This document shows positions 1 through 4,803 of a stretch of DNA of 7,323 bases, piece by piece. How positions within the stretch are numbered: the stretch's first letter is position 1; every line of letters begins with the position of its first letter. The notes under the pieces are model-generated. The model was not told the DNA's origin. It saw only the letters and a list, made by a program, of their open reading frames with translations, and searched no databases. A program made the position numbers and the translations under genes. Origin of the DNA: CAUZSN01 sp963582345 (GTDB taxonomy: Bacteria; Planctomycetota; Planctomycetia; Planctomycetales; Planctomycetaceae); contig CAUZSN010000128.1 in NCBI GenBank assembly GCA_963582345.1, forward strand, positions 1 to 7,323, given 5' to 3'.

Positions 1-533
1 TTCAAGAGCTGCGCGAATTGGTCACGGTTTTCCATCGATTCGAATGCCACTGTCTGGTATGGAAGATTCGACCGCGGCGGCAGTCGTTCACTCAACGGCC
101 GCTGCATAAAAATTAAATTGGCCAAGTGACAAAATCCGTTTCGTGTCATCGTTTGGCGATCATTCGTTTGATCTGGTTCGAGCAGGCATTGGCCGATCCA
201 AGCCTCTAACGAGTCGATGCGTCGACATACGTCCTGCAGTAGCGCGTCTGTGACCAAATCCACATCGATGGCGTCGTTGATTCTGATATGCTCGGGCACA
301 ACAGGTGGCCAGACGAACACAGTGCTATCGAGTTGTGAGACAAATAGCGCGGCACCAACGGGTTGGTCATTGATTTGGGCCATTAGCAGGCCGTCGAGAC
401 AAAGTTCGTCATCCTCCGACTGCTCGAGCACCTCGGCAACCAGTGTGTCACGTTCTTCTTCGGGGAAACGGTCAAACAACAAAGACAGAACGATTGCGAG
501 TCGGGCCGGCGGCACAGTCGAAACGGTAATCAT
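1..533 (-). CDS. GNAT-like N-acetyltransferase, N-terminal part (3' end off window)
   Basis: A minus-strand reading frame starts at the ATG at 533-531 and stays open for 177 codons to the window edge, so the C-terminus is missing. The start is supported by a good Shine-Dalgarno sequence, GGAGAG, six bases upstream. The protein begins MITVSTVPPARLAIVLSLLF and contains a strand-like segment (about residues 53-76, with INDQPVGAALFV and then VFVWPPVV). A helical segment follows, with an LL..Q..MTRNGF pattern and then FMQRPL near residue 148. This resembles the first half of two-domain GNAT acetyltransferases common in planctomycetes, where an N-terminal degenerate GNAT fold precedes the catalytic domain. 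The acetyl-CoA loop expected in the second half is not visible, so substrate and activity are unknown. It lies 12 bases after the zinc-ribbon gene and is probably the last visible member of the sigma-factor operon. The family call is from pattern memory and is moderately sure. Confidence 0.68.
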   Translation of the reverse strand, partial: MITVSTVPPARLAIVLSLLFDRFPEEERDTLVAEVLEQSEDDELCLDGLLMAQINDQPVGAALFVSQLDSTVFVWPPVVPEHIRINDAIDVDLVTDALLQDVCRRIDSLEAWIGQCLLEPDQTNDRQTMTRNGFCHLANLIFMQRPLSERLPPRSNLPYQTVAFESMENRDQFAQLL

Positions 534-537
534 GTCG

Positions 538-543
538 CTCTCC
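538..543 (-). promoter_or_regulatory. Shine-Dalgarno sequence of the GNAT-like gene
   Basis: GGAGAG on the minus strand lies four to five bases upstream of the ATG at 533. It is among the clearest ribosome binding sites in the window and fixes the start of the acetyltransferase-like gene. Its first two G residues also form part of the inverted repeat at 542-555. Confidence 0.6.
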
Positions 544-555
544 GGCTACAGCCGG
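542..555 (-). repeat. Short perfect inverted repeat over the zinc-ribbon gene stop codon
   Basis: The minus strand reads CCGGCT-GT-AGCCGG, a perfect 6+6 dyad (realistically a 5-bp stem with a 4-base TGTA loop). It contains the TAG stop of the FmdB-like gene (548-546) and touches the Shine-Dalgarno sequence of the next gene. It has no T-run after it, so it is not a classical terminator. A role in coupling translation of the two genes is possible but inferred. Confidence 0.45.
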
Positions 556-770
556 CAGCACCCGGGTCCGCAGGGTGGGGCGTCGCTGGGAGGACAGGCG
601 GAGGTGACAGGCAAGTTGACGTGATGACCGGTGACATGGGCCGCCGTCGTGCTGAACAGCTTCTCCAACTTCACAGATCCACATTGTGGACAGCCCAGGA
701 GTTCAGTTCCGCGGATTAACACCTCAAACTGATGATCGCACAGTTCGCATTGATATTCGAAAATCGGCAT
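546..770 (-). CDS. FmdB-family zinc-ribbon protein
   Basis: This 74-residue protein begins MPIFEYQCELCDHQFEVLI, the characteristic start of the FmdB/CxxC_CxxC_SSSS putative regulatory zinc-ribbon family. Two CxxC knuckles (C8/C11 and C27/C30) would bind one zinc ion, and the segment KLEKLFST after the second knuckle also fits the family. The C-terminal tail is unusually Cys/Pro/Gly-rich, with four more cysteines at about C59, C67, C71 and C72, which could be a second metal site or a flexible tail. Family members are small cytosolic proteins of uncertain role; FmdB was named from a formamidase gene cluster and a regulatory function was only proposed. The gene lies 12 bases after the anti-sigma factor and 12 bases before the GNAT-like gene, so it is probably co-transcribed with both. 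No clear Shine-Dalgarno precedes the ATG, which suggests translational coupling. Confidence 0.9.
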   Translation of the reverse strand: MPIFEYQCELCDHQFEVLIRGTELLGCPQCGSVKLEKLFSTTAAHVTGHHVNLPVTSACPPSDAPPCGPGCCRL

Positions 771-782
771 GCTGTACTCGGG

Positions 783-1301
783 CTAAAATTCGTTTTGGCT
801 GCTAAAATCCTTGACCCTAACGATCGGATGATGATCCGGTTCCGTTGACCATTCATTAGAATCCACAAACGTCGGTCGCCAACTTTCATCACGATAAAAG
901 GGCTCGAGAGTGTGTGGGAGTCTGGTGGGATTGAATTTGATCTGCTGGCCGTGGTAGTCCATTGCCGATTCGTGTGCTGAATTATCGATAAACACGGCCA
1001 AAAGCAGGCATGCCGCAACGATCACGGTCGCCGGGAGCCAACCATTAAAGCGAGCCATTCGGACAGTAACCAGTTGATAGGCGATTCGCATTTTTACCGC
1101 AGGCCAGATGCTGTCTCGAGTCGGTCTACAACTGTCATCACGGATCTGCTGGAGCACATCGTTACTTGTTTTAAATTCCAGCCAGTAATCCGAACAGTTC
1201 GGACAATCCGCCAAGTGCTGCTGTACCTGCTTCTGAGCGGCATCATTCAGGTCCTGTCCGATCCACAGAGCGATTTGTGATCTTGCCGTCCTACAGTGCA
1301 T
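783..1301 (-). CDS. Membrane-anchored zinc-finger anti-sigma factor (zf-HC2 type)
   Basis: This 172-residue protein is read from the ATG at 1301-1299. A longer open frame runs upstream to 1463, but that part is the shadow of the sigma-factor gene; the ATG at 1301 removes it and gives a standard zf-HC2 N-terminus. The motif H29-x3-C33-x2-C36, with an additional Cys at position 3, matches the zinc-binding anti-sigma (ZAS) domain that clamps ECF sigma factors. One hydrophobic segment, about residues 88-105 (WLPATVIVAACLLLAVFI), is a predicted transmembrane helix. About 67 polar residues follow and are likely outside the cytoplasmic membrane, where they might sense a signal or be a target for regulated proteolysis. 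The start codon lies inside the end of the sigma gene (11-base overlap), so the pair is translationally coupled. It presumably holds the upstream-encoded sigma factor inactive at the membrane. The signal is unknown. Confidence 0.85.
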   Translation of the reverse strand: MHCRTARSQIALWIGQDLNDAAQKQVQQHLADCPNCSDYWLEFKTSNDVLQQIRDDSCRPTRDSIWPAVKMRIAYQLVTVRMARFNGWLPATVIVAACLLLAVFIDNSAHESAMDYHGQQIKFNPTRLPHTLEPFYRDESWRPTFVDSNEWSTEPDHHPIVRVKDFSSQNEF

Positions 1302-1932
1302 TGGTCTCAATCTCGCTTGTAACGGGCAGTTCAACTCTGTCCTGCCGCTTGGTCCATAGTTTCTGAAAACGAGTACGTGCTTCGGCCAGACGCCAGCGAA
1401 TCGTCGCTTCTTTACGGCCCATGATGGCCGCGATCTCTGACGTCGAAAAGTTCTCCAAGTCACGAAGAACCAGAACAGTGCGGTACTTTTCAGAGATCCG
1501 TTCGATCACTGCATGAACTTCCTGTTGCAGTTCCAGCGATTGTCGTGGATCCGAGATAGGCGGGTCGGGCAACCGCTTGGTAGAACCTTCGCTAAATAAC
1601 GACCAGCGGATACGACGTTTTCGTTTACGCAGGTAGTCCAACGTTTGGTTGACTCCAATTCGGAATAACCACGGTCCAAATCGCCGCGAAGCATCGAATT
1701 GGTCCAACCGTTCATACACGCGCAAAAAAACTTCCTGCGCTAAATCCTCTGCAGTTTCTCGCTCACGAACAAATCGCAAAATCACGCGGATGAGTCGCTG
1801 CTCGTATCTCAACACCAACTCACCAAACGCACTTTGATCGCCACGGCGCGCTTCTTCTACAAGCCGTGCATCGCTGACGATACTCGTGGCCGGAAGCACT
1901 TCGGGAGTTTGCGTTTCCGGTTTTGGCATCAT
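1291..1932 (-). CDS. ECF-type RNA polymerase sigma factor (sigma-70 family)
   Basis: The product is about 213 residues. Counting from an in-frame TTG at 1941, region 2 spans roughly residues 24-110. It includes the core-binding motif DLAQEVFLRVYERL (from 66) and the -10 recognition segment FGPWLFRIGVNQTLDYLRKRKRR (88-110). Region 4 (about 141-197) has the helix-turn-helix ENFSTSEIAAIMGRKEATIRWRLAEAR, which reads -35 elements. There is no region 1 or 3, as expected for an ECF sigma factor. The start is uncertain: ATG at 1932, ATG at 1929 or TTG at 1941 are all possible and none has a good Shine-Dalgarno; the first ATG is chosen. The gene is followed, with overlap, by its probable anti-sigma factor and then by the zinc-ribbon and GNAT-like genes. 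Its regulon and any autoregulated promoter could not be identified from the sequence. Confidence 0.93.
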   Translation of the reverse strand: MMPKPETQTPEVLPATSIVSDARLVEEARRGDQSAFGELVLRYEQRLIRVILRFVRERETAEDLAQEVFLRVYERLDQFDASRRFGPWLFRIGVNQTLDYLRKRKRRIRWSLFSEGSTKRLPDPPISDPRQSLELQQEVHAVIERISEKYRTVLVLRDLENFSTSEIAAIMGRKEATIRWRLAEARTRFQKLWTKRQDRVELPVTSEIETNAL

Positions 1933-1950
1933 GATTGACAACCGTGATCA

Positions 1951-1963
1951 ACAGTGTGACTGT
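1951..1963. repeat. Small dyad in the sigma-factor leader
   Basis: ACAGT-GTG-ACTGT is a perfect 5+5 inverted repeat with a 3-base centre, beginning 19 bases upstream of the sigma-factor ATG at 1932. It could be a small leader hairpin or a protein-binding site. Dyads this short also arise by chance, so it is noted only as a candidate. Confidence 0.25.
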
Positions 1964-2233
1964 CTGTCGATTATTACGCCGCCGCCGATGAGCATGTTGG
2001 ACGTGAAATCGATGTTTTGAGAATCTGCCCGATTGGCTTGTCGTCAATTCGATAGCAAGTAATCCAAATCGCCATTCTAGCTGTTTTTTCGCCGTTGTGG
2101 CTAGTCCTGTGGTACCTGACGGCCGTTTTACCCACCTAAGTCGTGTGGTTAGAATTTGAACCAGCGCCGAAATATATTCGTAACCCTTTGAGCATTCCGA
2201 TTTCTTCGCGTATTCCCTCGCAACACGTAGGAA

Positions 2234-2464
2234 GTGCCCTCCTTCCCCGTTCTCGCCGATCTGGAACTACTGAACGGACCTGCCAATGTTGGCTCACTCA
2301 TCTGCATCGAGCCCAATACCCGAGTGCTAAGGACTATGGAGCAGAGATTTCGCACTCGTACCAAGTATGTGCCGGAAGGGGTGTTCGTGGAATTGACTGC
2401 AGTGATTCCTTGTGCTCCATCATTCGTTGACTCCGATCGAATCACATTTGTGACCAATACTTAG
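2234..2464 (+). CDS. Doubtful short ORF of unknown function (76 aa)
   Basis: A GTG-initiated frame of 76 codons, closed upstream by an in-frame TAG at 2228-2230. The product starts with a hydrophobic stretch and contains NVGSLICIEPNTRVLRTMEQ and later EGVFVELTAVIPCAPSF, an alternation that could form beta strands. AGGA lies only one base before the GTG, too close for a normal Shine-Dalgarno. An opposite-strand frame of 102 codons (2457-2149, TTG start) overlaps it almost completely, so strand and coding status are undecided. No family was recognised. It may be a real small gene, a remnant of a longer gene, or chance openness within a conserved non-coding element. Confidence 0.2.
   Translation: MPSFPVLADLELLNGPANVGSLICIEPNTRVLRTMEQRFRTRTKYVPEGVFVELTAVIPCAPSFVDSDRITFVTNT
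2321..2358. repeat. 7+7 inverted repeat with a 24-base loop
   Basis: CGAGTGC (2321-2327) and GCACTCG (2352-2358) are perfectly complementary and enclose 24 bases. The repeat lies within the unexplained 2143-2464 stretch. One match of this length is roughly what chance gives in a spacer of this size, so it is weak evidence for structured RNA by itself. Confidence 0.25.
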
Positions 2465-2567
2465 TGCTGGCGTATTCTTGGCAAGGCAAAGTATTATTCA
2501 GCAATTAGCAATTTTAAGGATAAGGCGATGTAGTACGGAGTGTCCTTCTAGAGAAACCTGGCGTCTC

Positions 2568-2605
2568 GTTAGCCCGGTGAGAAACTTTTAACCGGTTGGA
2601 CTAAC
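2568..2605 (-). repeat. Imperfect hairpin just after the winged-helix gene
   Basis: GTTAG (2568-2572) pairs with CTAAC (2601-2605). Inside it, CC and CGGT can pair with GG and ACCG around a loop of about 12 bases, with a bulged A and a small internal loop. The dyad begins six bases beyond the stop of the minus-strand regulator gene (2611), which is where a transcript 3' end would be expected. No T-run follows on the minus strand, so a classical intrinsic terminator is not shown; it may be a 3' stabilising hairpin. The loop arm includes the 8-base palindrome AACCGGTT (2590-2597). Confidence 0.35.
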
Positions 2606-2610
2606 AGAAT

Positions 2611-2997
2611 TTACGGAGCCGATAACTCAGCTGCTTCGGCTGCGTCCGCGACCACTTTTTCCAACACGCTTAGGTATTCGAGAAAACGCCGTCGACCGTT
2701 CACAGTGACCCGGCACAGCGTCTGCGGCCGGTTTTGATTGAATCCTTTCCAGACCTCGACCAGGCCTGCCTCTTGCAGTACTTTCAGATGTCGGCTCAGG
2801 TTGCCGTCAGTTAACGCACAGAGTTCTTTCAAATCATTGAACAGCAAACCGCTAGGATGTGATATTAGCGAGGTCAGGAGACCCAATCTCGCCTTTTCGT
2901 GGATAGCACGTTCCAGGCCAACATATGCAAATCGGCCGACAGTCTCATCGTTCGATTGCGCTTGGGATATCGTGGCTACTTCTTCAATCTCGCTCAC
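2611..2997 (-). CDS. Winged-helix transcriptional regulator (HTH_34 / ArsR-MarR-like)
   Basis: This is a 128-residue protein with a GTG start at 2997-2995. The in-frame stop nine codons farther upstream (TAG) leaves no better ATG, and a GGA about ten bases before the GTG is a weak Shine-Dalgarno. Residues about 28-118 form one winged-helix domain: IHEKARLGLLTSLISHPSG leads in, FNDLKELCALTDGNLSRHLK contains the helix-turn-helix with the recognition helix near 64-78, and VEVWKGFNQNRPQTLCRVT forms the wing. The pairing of FNDLKE, TDGNLS and a KGF...RPQT wing is typical of the HTH_34 group of small dimeric DNA-binding proteins. No metal-sensing cysteine motif or extra sensor domain is present; the first 25 or so residues are a polar extension. 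It is monocistronic as far as visible. The palindrome at 3107-3125 upstream is a candidate site for self-regulation. The target genes are unknown. Confidence 0.88.
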   Translation of the reverse strand: MSEIEEVATISQAQSNDETVGRFAYVGLERAIHEKARLGLLTSLISHPSGLLFNDLKELCALTDGNLSRHLKVLQEAGLVEVWKGFNQNRPQTLCRVTVNGRRRFLEYLSVLEKVVADAAEAAELSAP

Positions 2998-3066
2998 TGG
3001 AATGTTCCAACATGAAGTAAAGAACTAGGGCAACTAAGAATTATCTGATGGCAAACATCGTCCAGG

Positions 3067-3144
3067 GCGAGAGTGCTACGCACGGCTCCACGAGGCCCTG
3101 TCCAGTGACTTTGTAATGCAAAGTCTACTCGGTGCGTAACTCGC
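3067..3144. other. Foldable multi-branch element upstream of the winged-helix gene
   Basis: An outer pairing of GCGAG (3067-3071) with CTCGC (3140-3144), and TACGCAC (3077-3083) with GTGCGTA (3132-3138), encloses two smaller hairpins. One is GGCTC/GAGGCC (3084-3097) with a CAC loop and a bulged G; the other is the perfect GACTTTG/CAAAGTC stem (3107-3125). Because the pairings nest without conflict, the region could fold as a three-way junction in RNA from either strand. It matches no RNA family I recognise and is not a tRNA. It would lie in the 5' leader of the regulator transcript, or in the 3' tail of the glycosyltransferase transcript. Confidence 0.3.
3107..3125. promoter_or_regulatory. 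Perfect 7-N5-7 palindrome, candidate operator
   Basis: GACTTTG-TAATG-CAAAGTC is a perfect inverted repeat of 7+7 bases with a 5-base centre. It lies about 110 bases upstream of the GTG start of the winged-helix regulator. The size and symmetry suit a dimeric winged-helix repressor, and ACTTTG/CAAAGT-type dyads would be a reasonable autoregulatory operator. No T-run follows on either strand, which argues against a terminator. The assignment to this regulator is inference from position. Confidence 0.4.
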
Positions 3145-3218
3145 GTCAAGAGAAAAATTTGTGGAATGAACGACCGCGTGCAGCATAGCGTTGCTCAGAG
3201 TTGAGGCAGCACTGCGAT

Positions 3219-4307
3219 TCATGCCAGGCGCGTTGCGGCGCGATTCTTCTCAAGCAGACGTTGTAGTGCCGAACACACGCGGTCAATCGACAATTGCTGC
3301 ATGCAGGCCAAATGGTGGACACCTTGGTGCGGGCAGTATTTCTTATAACTCGCAGCGCAGCAGACATCTGTTGCCACCAATTCGTGTTGTCCTCCGATTG
3401 GGCCCGAGAGGATTGGACTCGTGCATGTAAAAACTCCTAGGACTGGAGTTCCTAGGCCCGCAGCCAAATGCATTGGTCCGGAATCGTTTGTCAGCAACAC
3501 GTCACACTGGCCCAATAGGCTCGCTAATTGCTTGAGTGTCGTCTGGCCAGTCAGGTTCCGCAGCGTTTCAGTGGGATCATCGCGCTTCAGTAAGTCTTGC
3601 AATTTCATAGAGTCAGAGAGTTCGGATTGACTGCCGACGAGCACAACGGATGCACCGTAAGATCGTATTGCATTTTTGGCTACGTCCGCGAACTTTTGGA
3701 CTGGCCAACGTTTCGTGATCCAGCGTGCTCCCGGATGAATCGCCAGCACCGGACGACGCAGTTTGGCAAGTTGCAGTTCAGTCCACTCGCGGTCCTTTCG
3801 GCTGGTCGCGATCAGCGTTTGCAACGGAATGTCATCTACACCAAACGCTTGGGCGACTCGCTGGTATCGCTGATGGGCGGAAACTTGTCGGCCAGTGTTT
3901 GGAATAGTGTAGTGACAGGCCAGATGGGCTCCCTCACGCGCCGTTTCCAAGCCGATGCGAACCGCCGCATTGGTAGCCGCTGTCATCAACCCCGTCCGCA
4001 GCAAGCCTTGCAGATCGATGGCCAGGTCGAATCGTCGCTGTCGCAGTTCGTTTCGTAATCGGAACCAACTGATCCAGGAGCCACGTCGATCGAAAGGAAT
4101 AATGTCGTCTAGATGCGGATGTCGCTCAAGAAGTGTCGCGAATTCACGATTGATCACCCAGGAAATTCGTGCATTGGGAAAACGCTCACACAATACAGGC
4201 AACAGCGGCAGCGACTGTACAACATCCCCGAGCGCGCTAGGTTTAATTAGGCAGATGCGGTAGGCATCCATATCGAGAAAACGCTGGGGTAAAATCCGTT
4301 TTAACAT
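3219..4307 (-). CDS. Glycosyltransferase family 9 (ADP-heptose:LPS heptosyltransferase-like)
   Basis: This is a protein of about 362 residues with the two-Rossmann-domain pattern of GT9 enzymes. The N-terminal domain starts with the motif RICLIKPSALGDVVQSLPLL (about residues 17-36) and includes FDLAIDLQGLLRTG. The C-terminal domain starts around VLAIHPGARWITKRWP and carries the nucleotide-sugar site TNDSGPMHLAAGLGTPVLGVF (about 273-293). Near the C-terminus, a Cys-rich segment (CC-x7-C-x9-C) followed by MQQLSID matches the usual GT9 tail. Such enzymes add heptose or related sugars to lipopolysaccharide core at the cytoplasmic face of the inner membrane; the actual donor and acceptor here are unknown. 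The frame is open to a TTG at 4427, but the extra N-terminal residues are low quality. ATG 4307 is chosen, and ATG 4271 (MDAYRIC) is the alternative; neither has a clear Shine-Dalgarno. No other envelope polysaccharide gene is visible nearby. Confidence 0.9.
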   Translation of the reverse strand: MLKRILPQRFLDMDAYRICLIKPSALGDVVQSLPLLPVLCERFPNARISWVINREFATLLERHPHLDDIIPFDRRGSWISWFRLRNELRQRRFDLAIDLQGLLRTGLMTAATNAAVRIGLETAREGAHLACHYTIPNTGRQVSAHQRYQRVAQAFGVDDIPLQTLIATSRKDREWTELQLAKLRRPVLAIHPGARWITKRWPVQKFADVAKNAIRSYGASVVLVGSQSELSDSMKLQDLLKRDDPTETLRNLTGQTTLKQLASLLGQCDVLLTNDSGPMHLAAGLGTPVLGVFTCTSPILSGPIGGQHELVATDVCCAASYKKYCPHQGVHHLACMQQLSIDRVCSALQRLLEKNRAATRLA

Positions 4308-4495
4308 GAGACCAGGCCATTGCCCCTTGCGTTCACTTGATGGAGAATGAGTCCCCAGAATTGGCGGTTGATAATAGCTGTGGCTGATGAGTTGCCACAA
4401 GATCAGTTGTTTTATGTGGGAAGCCAAGCTATTGGTCTAATGGCGTACTAATATGAGGTTGGAGCACGATTTCTTGCGAACTACAGAGTCTATTA
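4308..4495. other. Divergent intergenic region
   Basis: This 188-base spacer separates the minus-strand glycosyltransferase gene from the plus-strand cyclophilin-like/lhgO group, so promoters for both directions are expected here. A TAATAT (near 4448) resembles a -10 box on the plus strand, but no matching -35 box at 16-18 bases was found, and no operator dyad is obvious. Confidence 0.4.
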
Positions 4496-4803
4496 ATGAC
4501 ACATTCCATTCGCATTATCGCTGGCACAGTTTCAGTTAATGCGGATTTGAATGACTCGTCTTCGGCGGAAACTATTCTTAAGGCATTGCTGATTCAGGCA
4601 TCAGCAAACACTTGGGGAGACGAAATCTATTTTTCCATTCCGGTCGAACAGCAACTTTCAGACGACGCGCGGGCTGACATGCAGATGGGCGAACTGGGAT
4701 ACTGGCCGCTAGTCCGGTCAACCCGATTGGCTGTGTGGTGGACGACGTCGGGCCATTGAAATCTGTGTCGAATGGCACAGAAGTGCGGATTGAGGGAACA
4801 TGA
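4496..4803 (+). pseudogene. Cyclophilin-like (TM1367-type) protein gene with internal deletion and frameshift
   Basis: The ATG at 4496 opens a frame whose first 71 residues match the TM1367-like cyclophilin-fold family: NTWGDEIYFSIPV, then MGELGYWP ending near 4708. From there this frame gives only 16 unrelated residues and stops at 4757-4759. In the next frame, starting at 4708, the DNA encodes 31 residues beginning ASPVNPIGCVVDDVGPLKSV and ending VRIEGT, which is the normal family C-terminus. It stops at TGA 4801-4803, overlapping the lhgO ATG as ATGA. Between the two parts about 21 residues are missing, in relatives carrying the FFGxTP motif. The frame change requires a net loss of 1 mod 3, so a deletion of roughly 61 or 64 bases is likely. 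The 87-residue truncated product, if made, would lack the end of the barrel. The family's cellular role is unknown. The gene was evidently coupled to lhgO before it broke. Confidence 0.75.
4792..4797 (+). promoter_or_regulatory. Shine-Dalgarno sequence of lhgO
   Basis: GAGGGA at 4792-4797 ends two bases before the ATG at 4800. Spacing is short but the match is good, and it supports the start of the oxidase. It lies within the coding remnant of the preceding cyclophilin-like gene, so lhgO can still be translated without ribosomes arriving from upstream. Confidence 0.5.

Larger units (their letters stand above)
1942..2610. other. Long spacer with no confident gene
   Basis: About 670 bases lie between the start of the sigma-factor gene and the end of the winged-helix regulator gene, both on the minus strand. 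The part next to the sigma gene (1942-2140) should hold its promoter, but no convincing -35/-10 pair or ECF-type GGAAC element was found. The middle part (about 2143-2464) has overlapping open frames on both strands. The right part (2465-2610) has no ORF of note and ends in a foldable dyad next to the regulator stop codon. No tRNA, tmRNA, RNase P or SRP RNA signature was recognised. Confidence 0.6.

Noticed and set aside
217..624. Plus-strand open frame of 135 codons
   Set aside because: It is antisense to the GNAT-like gene and the end of the zinc-ribbon gene; the Ser/Thr-rich product has no family features, while the minus-strand genes have good motifs and a ribosome site.
1302..1463. N-terminal extension of the anti-sigma factor to a GTG at 1463
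   Set aside because: The extension is read out of frame through the sigma-factor gene and is Arg/Trp-rich; the ATG at 1301 gives a normal zf-HC2 start.
2012..2050. TTGACG followed by a possible -10 box on the minus strand upstream of the sigma gene
   Set aside because: At 16-18 bases' spacing the -10 candidates match TATAAT poorly, so a promoter call is not supported.
3067..3144. tRNA or tRNA-like gene
   Set aside because: The element branches, but there is no 7-bp acceptor stem with CCA, no GTTCGA T-loop and no anticodon arm of proper size.
3597..4058. Plus-strand open frame of 153 codons
   Set aside because: It lies entirely antisense to the well-supported GT9 gene and shows no domain.
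4308..4427. N-terminal extension of the glycosyltransferase to a TTG at 4427
   Set aside because: The additional 40 residues do not resemble the GT9 family, and the Rossmann motif starts shortly after the ATG at 4307.
4703..4712. Programmed frameshift in the cyclophilin-like gene
   Set aside because: There is no slippery heptamer at the junction, and about 21 conserved residues are missing, so a deletion explains the pattern better than recoding.
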